A stretch of DNA of 64,000 bases from Leptospira jelokensis (GTDB lineage: Bacteria > Spirochaetota > Leptospiria > Leptospirales > Leptospiraceae): the NCBI RefSeq assembly GCF_004769635.1, contig NZ_RQGH01000007.1, positions 124,001 to 188,000 of the forward strand, read 5' to 3'. Below the pieces are notes generated by a model that saw only the letters and a list, made by a program, of their open reading frames with translations, was not told the DNA's origin and ran no database searches. A program made the position numbers and the translations under genes. Below, in pieces: positions 27,212 through 36,365 of the stretch. How positions within the stretch are numbered: the first letter of the stretch is position 1; every line of letters starts with the position of its first letter.

Positions 27212-28054
27212 ATGGCAACACTGGAAGAATACTTAACCCAAATCAAAGATCTGACGATTGTTCCGCCAGTCTTATTATCCGTACTTTCACTAGATGATGA
27301 CAATGAACTCTCCTTCGGTGAACTAGAAAAAAAAGTCCAATCCGACCAAGTCTTAGTTGCGAGACTTTTAAAATTAGCAAACTCTCCTTTTTTCTCCCGT
27401 GGAAATCCTGTTGCCAACATGAAACAAGTGATCACTCGTTTGGGTTTTAAAACTGTGAGAAGTATGGTCGCTATGTCGATGACAGATTCCCTTTTCAGCC
27501 AAGGGAATTACAAAAAATTCCGCGACGAAGTTTGGGACCATTCTGTTGCTAAAGGGATTTTTGCGCAGATCCTTTGCGAAGAAAAGAAATTCAAAAAAGA
27601 AGCCGAACTTGCAATCACATGTGGTCTCATGCAAGACTTAGGTAGAATTGTATTAAATACAATCGATCGTAAAAAATATGTGGAAGTGCTCACTGAATTC
27701 CAAACTTCCGATACAAACCTGGTTTCATTAGAAAAACAAGCCTTTGGTGTTGATTCATATGAAATGGGAAGTGCGGCAGCGAAACTTTGGAAAATGCCTG
27801 CGATCATCATTGCGACGATTGAAGATTTATCCAAACCTGTAGCGGAACAAAGTTCCCTTGGTCAAATCATAGGTTTTGCGGGGGCGATTGCAAAACTCAC
27901 TGGGCATGGAAAACAAGAACCGAATTCCCTTGAAAAATTTGAAGAGTATAAATCTTCGCTCGGATTTGCCTTCGAGGAAACAAAAGAATACCTAACAGCA
28001 AAAGATGAAAAACTGAAAACAAATGAATTGTATCAGTTTTGTAGCACACTTTAA
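27212..28054 (+). CDS. HDOD-domain signalling protein
   Basis: The 280-residue protein is a single HDOD domain: VPPVLLSVLSLDDD near 17, LVARLLKLANSPFFS near 48, VITRLGFKTVRSMV near 70. The HD motif position reads MQD instead of HD (CGLMQDLGRIVLN near 145), as expected for HDOD, which lacks phosphodiesterase chemistry. Such proteins act as scaffolds in signalling. It stands alone on the plus strand and ends two bases from the convergent cyclase gene. Confidence 0.85.
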   Translation: MATLEEYLTQIKDLTIVPPVLLSVLSLDDDNELSFGELEKKVQSDQVLVARLLKLANSPFFSRGNPVANMKQVITRLGFKTVRSMVAMSMTDSLFSQGNYKKFRDEVWDHSVAKGIFAQILCEEKKFKKEAELAITCGLMQDLGRIVLNTIDRKKYVEVLTEFQTSDTNLVSLEKQAFGVDSYEMGSAAAKLWKMPAIIIATIEDLSKPVAEQSSLGQIIGFAGAIAKLTGHGKQEPNSLEKFEEYKSSLGFAFEETKEYLTAKDEKLKTNELYQFCSTL

Positions 28055-28056
28055 CG

Positions 28057-29289
28057 TTAGATAGGTTTCACACTCAGGATACGATGTAAACCTTCTTTAC
28101 CTTTGATTTTAACAGGTTCTAATTCTTCGTATCGATATTTCTTTGCATACTCTTCGGGCAAATGGTTGTATAAACCTTCAGAAACATATACATGCATTGG
28201 TTTTGCCATCGATTCGAGGCGACTTGCCATGTTCACCGTATCGCCAACTGCAGTATAAGACAATTTTTGAAACGAACCAACGTTACCAACAATTGCTTTT
28301 CCTGAGGCAACACCAATTCCGATTTGTGGAGTGAATCCGTAAATTTGGTCCCACTTTGGTTGCCATAACTCAAATACTTGTATCATTTCAACTGCACAGT
28401 CTAATGCATTTTGTCTATGATCTTGTTGGAAAACTGGAGCACCAAACAAACACATGATGGAATCACCAATGTATTTATCAATCATACCACCATATCCTAA
28501 TATAACTTCTGTCATTGCAGTAAAGTATTCATTTAAAAACGAAATCACCTGTTCTGGCTTCATTTTTTCAGATAATGTCGTATAACCTCTGATATCTGAA
28601 AACAGTACTGAAACTTCTTGTTCTTTCCCTTTCTGATCCAAAGATAATGAGTTGTTCATCAAACTTTCAACAATAATGGGATCGACATACATCCCAAATA
28701 CGTTTTGCATTTTTTTCTTTTCGTTTTCTAAATTTAATTTTTCTTCGTATTCCTTCTCTAATTCTTTTTTAAATTTTTTCACCATCGTATTCAGATCTTG
28801 TATTTCAGATTGGTTCATTCCGTACAAATCTTGAAAACGTTTTAGGCTATCGTCCATTTGAATGGAGACTACTTTCTTACGATAAATTTCTCTAAATAGA
28901 TTTCGGAATCGATGTTCTAGAACGTTCTTCTTTAACCGACGTTTGCTGAAGTATTCATTTATACCTAATTGGAAGGCGTGTATGGGAAGTTGTTTTCCTT
29001 CTGCCTTTGTAAAGACGACCACTGGTAGTTCAGAGGGCCCTGCTAAATCCATGATTTGTTCCAAAACTCCTTCCGGAGCAATTTCTAATTCAGGAAATTG
29101 GATTTCTGTGATGAGTAAATCATATTGGACTTTCCGAATTTCATCGGCTCCATTTTCAAAAATAGAACGCCAAGTCAGGTCAATATAATCCCCAAACCAT
29201 TCCTTGAGTAATTCGGAAATCGTATCATACGATTTCTTCTGAGGTTCTAAGACTATGACACGAACGATTTCTTCTTTTTCTAAATCCAC
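28057..29289 (-). CDS. Adenylate cyclase with a degenerate receiver domain
   Basis: The 410-residue soluble protein has a receiver-like N-terminal domain (about 8-130), a coiled coil (about 150-195) and a class III cyclase domain (about 220-405). In the receiver the phosphoacceptor reads LLITEIQFPE, with E near 60 instead of D and without the usual DD pair, so it is probably not phosphorylated. The cyclase has D near 231 (FSDIRGYT), K near 271 (IDKYIGD) and T near 346 (SYTAVGD), fitting adenylate cyclase. It lies five bases after the Ehr-like small-subunit gene and so seems to end that operon. Confidence 0.87.
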   Translation of the reverse strand: MDLEKEEIVRVIVLEPQKKSYDTISELLKEWFGDYIDLTWRSIFENGADEIRKVQYDLLITEIQFPELEIAPEGVLEQIMDLAGPSELPVVVFTKAEGKQLPIHAFQLGINEYFSKRRLKKNVLEHRFRNLFREIYRKKVVSIQMDDSLKRFQDLYGMNQSEIQDLNTMVKKFKKELEKEYEEKLNLENEKKKMQNVFGMYVDPIIVESLMNNSLSLDQKGKEQEVSVLFSDIRGYTTLSEKMKPEQVISFLNEYFTAMTEVILGYGGMIDKYIGDSIMCLFGAPVFQQDHRQNALDCAVEMIQVFELWQPKWDQIYGFTPQIGIGVASGKAIVGNVGSFQKLSYTAVGDTVNMASRLESMAKPMHVYVSEGLYNHLPEEYAKKYRYEELEPVKIKGKEGLHRILSVKPI

Positions 29290-29294
29290 GCGCC

Positions 29295-30116
29295 TTATTT
29301 TTCACTCTCTAAAAATTTGTGAAGCGCCTCTTGGAATTGGAAAGAAAATCTTCCAAGTAACAACCGAAATCCCTGTAGAATGACGTCTGGCCTAGGGGGA
29401 TCTCCTGAAATGTAAAGGTCAGGATCTTGCGGAAGTTTACCCTTAGGGAAAAGCCCACCACTGACCGCTTCCGTTCCACAGGCGATCAGTGCCTTCGGTT
29501 CACTCATCACGTCCCAAGCTGTTTCTAACGGAGCTGCCATATTTTGGCTCACAGGGCCTGAAAACACAATGGCATCCGCATGTTTGGGACTGGCAACACA
29601 GCGAATCCCTTCTCTTTCCGAATCAAATACGGAATTAAAAGAGGCATTCAGTTCCGACTCAACGGTATTGTTCCCACCAGCAGCCACTTCTCTATATAAA
29701 AAACCACGTTTCTGTGTGAGGTTTCGAAATCGTTTTTGATTTTCCGAAAGTGTTAGCGGAAGGTTGGGAGATTTTTCCAAGACTCCATTTTTATAGTGAG
29801 TGTAAAATTCCTCTCGGTGTAAAGCGATCACGTAAGTAAATCCAGAGTTTGCCAATTTAACGTCTGGGCAAATGGTTACACACTGTCCACATTGTAGGCA
29901 TTTGCCATAATCAATAAGGAGTTCACCTTCTCCCTTCCTTTCGATCGCTTTCGTTGGGCATTCGATTTCACAAAGCTTACAACTCCCACATCCTGAGAGC
30001 ATTGCCTTCGTAGGAGTGGGAATCCCACGTTGGTTGGGATGCACAAAAACTGCTGAATCAAAATCCATTCCCTTTTTTTTTCTAAAAAAATTCAATATCT
30101 CTAATAAAGCTCTCAT
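29295..30116 (-). CDS. Ehr-like complex subunit: ferredoxin domain fused to a NuoB/HycG-like domain lacking cluster N2 ligands
   Basis: The 273-residue protein joins an HycF/NuoI-like ferredoxin domain (about 40-85) to an HycG/NuoB-like domain (about 135-260). The ferredoxin keeps eight cysteines for two [4Fe-4S] clusters (CGSCKLCEIECP and CLQCGQCVTICP). The NuoB-like part is recognisable from EREGIRCVASPKHADAIVF, but positions normally holding N2-cluster cysteines read GGNNTVE (for GGCNGCE), CGTEAVSGG (for YGACGNSGG) and SGDPPRP (for PGCPPRP). All four ligands appear replaced. It overlaps the large-subunit gene by four bases. Confidence 0.82.
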   Translation of the reverse strand: MRALLEILNFFRKKKGMDFDSAVFVHPNQRGIPTPTKAMLSGCGSCKLCEIECPTKAIERKGEGELLIDYGKCLQCGQCVTICPDVKLANSGFTYVIALHREEFYTHYKNGVLEKSPNLPLTLSENQKRFRNLTQKRGFLYREVAAGGNNTVESELNASFNSVFDSEREGIRCVASPKHADAIVFSGPVSQNMAAPLETAWDVMSEPKALIACGTEAVSGGLFPKGKLPQDPDLYISGDPPRPDVILQGFRLLLGRFSFQFQEALHKFLESEK

Positions 30117-31546
30117 AAATCAAAACCAACATAACTTAAGTTAAACGATTTGTTGTTCAAAGGGAAGTCAGAAACTTGTTCCCCTCGGACTGCTAATTCT
30201 AACGCATGCCAATTCAAAACAGATGGATCCCTTATATATGAATTTTTTACGAGCCCTTCTTCATCCAATTCAAGAGCCACAAGTAAAGGCCCTCTCCAGG
30301 CTTCTACTGTCGCATAATATATACCTGGTTCTATTTTTTTTCTGAGTAACTCATTAGTCTCCCGGGAATGAGTTGGATTCCCATTCCATATTTGATCCAA
30401 ATCTATCTTGGATAATGTAGATTCAATCCAATGTAATGATTGTTCGATCTCAGCAAATCGTAAGTACATCCTTGCCCACACATCACCATTATAATGGTGG
30501 TGTTCTGCTTTTAAAGGCAGTGGTTTCCAATCTGGGTATTCAGATTGACTTAACCGTAGATCCTCTTCCACACCCGCCATTCTCGAAACCATTCCAACAA
30601 ATCCATATGTCGCAACATCTGCTTCTGAAATAAATCCACAACCTTGCATTCGTTCTTTTATTGTCGAAATCGAAAATGCTCTTAGTATTTGAGGACGAAT
30701 TCGATCATAATATACTTTCTTTAATTGTAAAAAAGCTTGCTTGGCTTGTTTTGCATCTATCTTTCGATTGATAAAAATAGTTCCTGGTCGAATCACTGCT
30801 TTTCCAAACCTATGGCCATTCCAAGTTTCCATGAGTCCCAACGCGGCTCCCCTATCCGTTACACAAACACCATATAAAGGATAATAACCAATATCTTCTG
30901 AAATACCACCTAAATCCCCTATATGGACAGCAATTCGTTCCAACTCTACAAGGATTGATCGAAATAAACCTATTTCTTTTGGTAATTTTATTTGATAGGC
31001 ATTCTCATATAACTTTGAAAATGCGAGAGCATATCCAATGCTTGTGTCTCCTGAAATTGTTTCAGAATAAGGCAAAACACGTGCCATTGGTTGGTTTAAA
31101 ATCATATCTCGAATATTTCTTTTTTGAAATCCTAAACGAATGGTTAAATGACGGATCGTTTCCCCTTCTACAACAAAACGGAAATGCCCAGGTTCAATGA
31201 TTCCAGCATGGATCGGCCCCACTGCATGTGAATAATTACCATCGTCAAATGGTACAGTTAAACCATGGTAAAACAAATCGCGAACAACGCCTATTTTTTG
31301 GTGAAGTGACAAATTTTTTCCACGATTATCTGATAGGTAATCTTCTTCTTTTATATTAGCATACTCTTCAGGTCCCATATCCTGACCAAGTGCATGACGT
31401 ACCAACCAGAGAGGATAACGTTGGTCTAATAAAAAATCAATGTTACTTTTTTTCAAATTTTCTTGTTCCATAATAATGGATTGATTCTGAAACAAAAATT
31501 GATAAAACATACCGCTAAAGTTAGTGATTCCCGTTACTTTTGTCAT
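30113..31546 (-). CDS. Ehr-like complex large subunit (HycE/NuoD-like, no NiFe site)
   Basis: The 477-residue protein resembles the fused NuoC-NuoD-type large subunits of group 4 hydrogenases (HycE/HyfG). Recognisable parts are AVGPIHAGIIEPGHFRF near 107, LVELERIAVHIGDLGG near 190 and the C-terminal NKSFNLSYVGFDL. The two CxxC motifs that bind NiFe are absent. The first reads ETISGDTSIG in place of RICGxC. The C-terminus has no cysteine. Only two cysteines occur in the whole protein, so it is not a hydrogenase. That is the defining trait of Ehr (energy-converting-hydrogenase-related) complexes. Confidence 0.82.
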   Translation of the reverse strand: MTKVTGITNFSGMFYQFLFQNQSIIMEQENLKKSNIDFLLDQRYPLWLVRHALGQDMGPEEYANIKEEDYLSDNRGKNLSLHQKIGVVRDLFYHGLTVPFDDGNYSHAVGPIHAGIIEPGHFRFVVEGETIRHLTIRLGFQKRNIRDMILNQPMARVLPYSETISGDTSIGYALAFSKLYENAYQIKLPKEIGLFRSILVELERIAVHIGDLGGISEDIGYYPLYGVCVTDRGAALGLMETWNGHRFGKAVIRPGTIFINRKIDAKQAKQAFLQLKKVYYDRIRPQILRAFSISTIKERMQGCGFISEADVATYGFVGMVSRMAGVEEDLRLSQSEYPDWKPLPLKAEHHHYNGDVWARMYLRFAEIEQSLHWIESTLSKIDLDQIWNGNPTHSRETNELLRKKIEPGIYYATVEAWRGPLLVALELDEEGLVKNSYIRDPSVLNWHALELAVRGEQVSDFPLNNKSFNLSYVGFDL

Positions 31547-32751
31547 AAATATTTATCCATTAAAAAAAACAAACCGTAGGTTCCAACTGTGATGGTTAAC
31601 AATAATGAAAACCAAAAGAAAAGGTAGCGAATCGAGAGTATCTGATATAGATTCGAATTAAAATTCCGATTTGGAAGTTTTACCATTGGTAAAACCTTGT
31701 TTAAAGAAATAAAAAAGAAAATAGAACCTAAAATTGGAAACAAAAACAAATAGAATTTTTTGTTTAGAATTCCAATCTCTACAATTTTTAAATCCAATAC
31801 AAAAACAGGAGACAAAGGAAAAACAAAAGAAACCAAAAGGGCCAATAAATAAACATACAATGCCTTATGACTCAGATTCGTATTTAAGAGAATTTGAGAT
31901 ATGTTTCTTTTCCCAGCATCCATACGTAAAATTCCCATCGATAAAAATACTAAAAGTTTTACAAGAATCGTTGTTGTAAGCAGAAAATAAAAGACATCAT
32001 CACTCACATCAATCCACAAAAATACTGTCAGCATTCCTGTATGGAACAAAGCTACTTTAGCAGATATCCTACGAATATCATCTCGAGAAACGAGCATTAA
32101 TGTAGAATACAAAATCGTTAAGACACCAATGAATAATAGGCCGTTTGAAGCATTGATAAAATGAGGGTTTAACTCTTTTTCCAAACTAACTAGTGGTCTA
32201 ATTGCCAAAACAACGCTCACGGGAACAAACGATGCAATTAGTGATGAAATTTGGCTTGGACTTTCAGCATAAGTATCGCCTACCCAAAAATGATTGGGCA
32301 CTAGTCCAAGTTTTCCACTATAACCATAAACCGTTAACAAAATTCCTGTCTCAACCAAAAGGCCCGGTTGTCCAAGTAATCCATTTTTTAAAGAGGAAAA
32401 TTCCAAATCATTTAAAGGAGTGGAAGCAAACAATAAAATCACAATGCCAAGGAATGCTAACCCTAAAGCATAAGAATTAATTAGTAAAAATTTCCAACCG
32501 ACATGAAATGATTTTTCTGTGCCACTCGATGAAATTAGCAATGCACCAAAAAGAGTTGAGGCTTCGATTAAAATCCACTTTAAAACTACATTTTCAGTAA
32601 ACCAGGAGCAAAACAATACAGAGAAGAATAATATTTTAAGAAAACTCCAAAGCAAAATCCTTGTCTGACCTTTTGTAGGTGCAAAAATAGAAACAAAAAA
32701 AATAACAAAAAAAGTTATCAATCCTGTAGAATAAAATATTTCCTTCATCAT
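31543..32751 (-). CDS. Ehr-like complex proton-pumping membrane subunit (HyfF/NuoN-like)
   Basis: The 402-residue hydrophobic protein has about 11-12 membrane helices and fits the antiporter-like Nuo/Mrp family. Ion-path residues kept include E in WILIEASTL near 67, K in GYSGKLGLVPNHFWVGD near 148 and K in TILVKLLVFLSMG. It overlaps both neighbours by four bases (ATGA). It would form one of the two ion-pumping modules of the complex. Confidence 0.78.
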   Translation of the reverse strand: MMKEIFYSTGLITFFVIFFVSIFAPTKGQTRILLWSFLKILFFSVLFCSWFTENVVLKWILIEASTLFGALLISSSGTEKSFHVGWKFLLINSYALGLAFLGIVILLFASTPLNDLEFSSLKNGLLGQPGLLVETGILLTVYGYSGKLGLVPNHFWVGDTYAESPSQISSLIASFVPVSVVLAIRPLVSLEKELNPHFINASNGLLFIGVLTILYSTLMLVSRDDIRRISAKVALFHTGMLTVFLWIDVSDDVFYFLLTTTILVKLLVFLSMGILRMDAGKRNISQILLNTNLSHKALYVYLLALLVSFVFPLSPVFVLDLKIVEIGILNKKFYLFLFPILGSIFFFISLNKVLPMVKLPNRNFNSNLYQILSIRYLFFWFSLLLTITVGTYGLFFLMDKYL

Positions 32752-33359
32752 ACCTTTCTTTCCTTCGTATGCATATGTGGAGATAATTGCAGAATCCCTC
32801 CTGAAACAATTACCAATATGGCATCCAAAAAGGATCCAAATTCCAATCCAAAAGGTAATCCCTTATCCAAAACCATAGTTAATACAAATATACCATTTTC
32901 AAATACGCAAAATCCAGCAATCAATGCTAACCAATTTCGCCTAACAACAAAACACAACACCCCTACGTACACCAATAAAATCACATAGATTAAGGCTATT
33001 TTATGAACAGGAATTGTTAAAGCTGTAACACCCTCCGTAACTTTTACAGCGAGCACAAGCCCAAGAATCATAAATAATAAAGTAGCTAAATAACCAAACC
33101 TTGGTGTCGTACTTTCATTCATTTTGGATTTATTTGCAGTCCAACGTAAGATCAGAGGTGTCAAAATTGCTTTAAACAAAACAACTAGCGATATTAAAGA
33201 TATGGCATGTTTCCAATCATCTTCATGTGTCTGGACAACAGGAAAAATTAGTAAAAAGCCTTGTATGCTTAAAAACAAAATGATTCTACTCAACCGGTTC
33301 TCCACCAAAACCACAATGCCAGTCAATAACAGCAAAAGATAAACAAAGTCATATATCAT
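32748..33359 (-). CDS. Ehr-like complex membrane subunit HyfE-like
   Basis: The 203-residue protein has about six membrane helices and matches HyfE, which resembles NuoK. Marks are VVLFKAILTPLIL near 60 and the acidic FCVFENGIFVLTMVLDKGLP near 150, followed by FLDAILVIVSGGIL. It lies between the NuoH-like and HyfF-like genes in a gapless run. Confidence 0.75.
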   Translation of the reverse strand: MIYDFVYLLLLLTGIVVLVENRLSRIILFLSIQGFLLIFPVVQTHEDDWKHAISLISLVVLFKAILTPLILRWTANKSKMNESTTPRFGYLATLLFMILGLVLAVKVTEGVTALTIPVHKIALIYVILLVYVGVLCFVVRRNWLALIAGFCVFENGIFVLTMVLDKGLPFGLEFGSFLDAILVIVSGGILQLSPHMHTKERKV

Positions 33360-33368
33360 ATTATTTTC

Positions 33369-34247
33369 CTAAGAAAGTTTCACAAGTGAACCTAAGATTA
33401 GAATTGCGATGAATGTTAATCCCATAAATTCAGGAATCCATGTCCATTTACGCCTAACACTATTTGCTTCCCAAAAACCAAGCACAATGGCAAGAACTAC
33501 TACAATTGGTAAAATTAAAAACTCACGGCTAAGATCATTCATCAAAATCGAATCAAACACTTTAGAATGTTCTAAGGCAAGTTTCACTAAAAATACAAGT
33601 AATGCAGATAACTTAACGGAACTTGCTAACTCAAAAAATGCCAATTGTCGTCCTGATGCTTCTAATATCATGGCTTCGTGTACCATTGTAAGTTCAAGAT
33701 GAGTCCGAGGGTCATCAAATGGTGGCTTCGCAACTTCTGCCAATATTGTCATAAATGATAATGCCAAAAACAAAATACCAATAAGTATTCCTTGAGGAGT
33801 TTCTGATATTTCAATGTGTGACTGTGCTGCAAGTATCATTAGAATAAAAGTAGGTTCTACCATTACTGACAAAAGAATCTCTCTACCAGAAGCCATACCT
33901 CCAAAAGAAGTACCTCCTTCCATCGCAAATCCTATAAAGGAAAAACGATACAATGCCAAGAAAAAAGGGATTAGAATGAAAGGAGCCCATTCAAAAAGTA
34001 CAATGGTCCAAATCATTAAGGATGAATAAAGTGCTAACCTTGGAGCCAAATTTGAAATTTCAGAAAATTGGTGATGCAAAACAGGTGCTTTCAAAAATGC
34101 CTTACATACTTCCCAATAAAATTGAATCAACTTTGGTCCTTTCCTGCCTTGTGCATAGGCCCTTATTTTTCGGATGATTCCTGTTAAGAGGAATGGTAAG
34201 ATAATGAATAACAAAGCTAAATAGAAGGTATAAATAATTAGTTCCAT
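33369..34247 (-). CDS. Ehr-like complex membrane subunit HyfC/NuoH-like
   Basis: The 292-residue protein has about eight membrane helices. It shows the NuoH/HycD/HyfC signatures: a basic loop ending GRKGPKLIQFYWEVCKAFLK, then EGGTSFGGMASGREILLS near 108 and LAEVAKPPFDDPRTHLEL near 175 with the conserved acidic loop. NuoH-type subunits join the soluble arm to the pumping arm. It lies nine bases before the HyfE-like gene and nine after the HyfB-like gene. Confidence 0.85.
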   Translation of the reverse strand: MELIIYTFYLALLFIILPFLLTGIIRKIRAYAQGRKGPKLIQFYWEVCKAFLKAPVLHHQFSEISNLAPRLALYSSLMIWTIVLFEWAPFILIPFFLALYRFSFIGFAMEGGTSFGGMASGREILLSVMVEPTFILMILAAQSHIEISETPQGILIGILFLALSFMTILAEVAKPPFDDPRTHLELTMVHEAMILEASGRQLAFFELASSVKLSALLVFLVKLALEHSKVFDSILMNDLSREFLILPIVVVLAIVLGFWEANSVRRKWTWIPEFMGLTFIAILILGSLVKLS

Positions 34248-34256
34248 TTCTTAACC

Positions 34257-35993
34257 TCAAAAATCTCCAAGGATTAATAACGAAAAAATAAAAATTAAAA
34301 ATATAGATGAAATTGCTAAATATCTGCTTATATCTTCATCCTTTGTTTCATTGGTTGAAGAAATAAATCGTGCTCCTAGATTAAGAAACGAAGTCACTAA
34401 CAATAAGATATAATGATCCACCTTTGAATCACCATTTTTGTTAATAAAATAACGACCTAACGAATTCTTTAACGGTTCAGAAAATACCGAAGATGGGATT
34501 GATAGTTCATGGCCATCATAACCTCCTCCACAATCCCAACTTCTCTTCTTCAGATTTTTTTGTTTTTTATCGCTCACTTTATCAAATAGCAAAAATAGAA
34601 TTATGACGGCGATACTTAGAAAAGAAACGAAAGATAAATTGATAAACCATTTCTCCAAAGCGGAATCAGCAAATGGTTTCAACATAGGCAATTGAATAAA
34701 AAAAGGTAATATTATTGGAAATATAAAAATCACAACTGACAAACTTAACAATGAAAGAGTTAACCATTTCTTTTTGTCATTATCTAGCGGCAATACGTTC
34801 AATTTTTTATTTGGTAATGATAAAAACATACTAAAGTATAACTTTAAATGAGTAAAACCTCCCAGCGCTATTCCGAAGAATATAAAAATCATTGAAGGTA
34901 ACAAAAATACAGATCTACCAATGGGCAGGTCCAAAATTCTTACATTTAGATAGAAGTATGTTGCTTCAGAAACAAAACCCAATGTACCAGGTAAAACTGC
35001 ATAACTAAAAGTTCCTGCTCCTAATAATATCGGAGACATACCTAACAACCGACCTATCCCTTTTAACGAATCACTTAAATCAAATCGAACAAGTCGCGAG
35101 ACCATGCCTATTGAGAAAAGTTGAAATGTTTTGGAAAACGAATGATGGAATAAACTTAAAAAAAATAAAATCCTAAACGAGTTACTTAGATTCATCAAAT
35201 CAATGTCGCCCGAAAACTGAAACATCCCTGTGATGATTAAACATAACCACAAAAAATTTAACGATTCAATTGAACTATAAGCTAAAGATATTTTTGGATT
35301 CTTGTGAAAAAAACTTGTGATGCCCCCAAAAAATATTCCAAGTGCTGCCAAGGGAAATAAAATTTGATAAACAAGGGGATCCATTTGATTTGGAAGTACA
35401 TATCGATAAAACAAAAGTAATGGGAAAATTTCCAATACACCCGCAAAAGCTCCAAGTGCATGAGAAGGCCCACCTTCATTCACTTTTGGTAACCAAATAT
35501 GAAATCCTGAAAATCCAGACTTTATCAATAGACCGAATAACAAAAGCAATGTACCAATACTATCTCCATTTGGTAACATAACCCAGGCTGATAAAAACAA
35601 AGCTGAAATTCCTGATGCGAGTAATAATGACCCCAAACTTTCAATTTGTTTTTTACCAAAATCCGTACCGGAATAAATTAGAATGGTTGAGAAGGATGTG
35701 ATTTCTAATGCAATCGGAAGTAATAATGATTTCCCAGCTAAATAACAAACTCCTAAGGCTAACCAGAAAATGGCATATCCTATTGTTACTTTATTCTTTT
35801 CTTTAGGTTCATAAGATAAAACCAACATGAAAGAAGCGAAACCAATATAAGCTTGGATCGAAAGCCCGACTAAAATCGGGAAATCGACAGACATAATGTC
35901 GTCATTGACGATCACTAAAAAAATGAGTGGCAAAAGTGCCGATATACCAACCAATATCGATCGCAAAACCGATACCTTATTATCTTCAAACAT
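34257..35993 (-). CDS. Ehr-like complex membrane subunit HyfB-like (NuoL family)
   Basis: The 578-residue protein has about 15 membrane helices and fits the long HyfB/NuoL antiporter-like family. Ion-path residues visible are E in PIALEITSFSTIL near 95, K in LLIKSGFSGFHIWLPK near 160 and HH plus K in LFHHSFSKTFQLFSIG near 290. Where HyfB usually has a lysine in its half-channel (GVMIK), this reads GVLEI. The C-terminal KRSWDCGGGYDG matches HyfB. It is the first large gene of the operon. Confidence 0.8.
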   Translation of the reverse strand: MFEDNKVSVLRSILVGISALLPLIFLVIVNDDIMSVDFPILVGLSIQAYIGFASFMLVLSYEPKEKNKVTIGYAIFWLALGVCYLAGKSLLLPIALEITSFSTILIYSGTDFGKKQIESLGSLLLASGISALFLSAWVMLPNGDSIGTLLLLFGLLIKSGFSGFHIWLPKVNEGGPSHALGAFAGVLEIFPLLLFYRYVLPNQMDPLVYQILFPLAALGIFFGGITSFFHKNPKISLAYSSIESLNFLWLCLIITGMFQFSGDIDLMNLSNSFRILFFLSLFHHSFSKTFQLFSIGMVSRLVRFDLSDSLKGIGRLLGMSPILLGAGTFSYAVLPGTLGFVSEATYFYLNVRILDLPIGRSVFLLPSMIFIFFGIALGGFTHLKLYFSMFLSLPNKKLNVLPLDNDKKKWLTLSLLSLSVVIFIFPIILPFFIQLPMLKPFADSALEKWFINLSFVSFLSIAVIILFLLFDKVSDKKQKNLKKRSWDCGGGYDGHELSIPSSVFSEPLKNSLGRYFINKNGDSKVDHYILLLVTSFLNLGARFISSTNETKDEDISRYLAISSIFLIFIFSLLILGDF

Positions 35994-36023
35994 AAATAAA
36001 CCTCAATTGTGGAGATGAGAAGA

Positions 36024-36308
36024 TTAAGTTTGAGAGGGAGGACCGCGTAATTTTAAAAGGGAAATGTTTGGCGAAAAAAGTATTTCTGGATTGGACTCAG
36101 AAATAGAGAGGAAAAGATATTGGATCGACGGAAAGAGTAAACCATAAGAATGGAAAACGGATTCGTTCTCTTGGCTTGTTTCCTCAAAATTTTTCTCAAA
36201 CTGTAAGATTTCATTGGTTTCCGCAAATGAGGTGCCAATCCATTGGGCATGCGATTTTCCCAAAAAAAGAAAACCAAAAAACAGAACCAAAATTACACGA
36301 ATGAACAA
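36024..36308 (-). CDS. Small secreted protein at the head of the Ehr-like operon
   Basis: The 94-residue protein has a clear signal peptide (VILVLFFGFLFLGKSHA, cut near 21) and a short acidic, aromatic mature part. The start is TTG 36306-36308 with AGGA nine bases upstream. I do not recognise it. It lies 30 bases upstream of the HyfB-like gene on the same strand, so it is probably co-transcribed. A periplasmic accessory role is only a guess from position. Confidence 0.6.
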   Translation of the reverse strand: MFIRVILVLFFGFLFLGKSHAQWIGTSFAETNEILQFEKNFEETSQENESVFHSYGLLFPSIQYLFLSISESNPEILFSPNISLLKLRGPPSQT

Positions 36309-36323
36309 TTTGTTTTCCTACAA

Positions 36324-36351
36324 TTGGAGGCTATCACCTGTCCTATATAAT
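36324..36351 (+). promoter_or_regulatory. Promoter of the LolD-like gene
   Basis: TTGGAG (36324-36329), a 16-base spacer and a perfect TATAAT (36346-36351). The GTG start is at 36366, so the expected 5' leader is only about eight bases. GGAAGTG overlaps the leader but gives little room for a ribosome binding site. Confidence 0.6.
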
Positions 36352-36365
36352 GGAAGTGATTTTTA

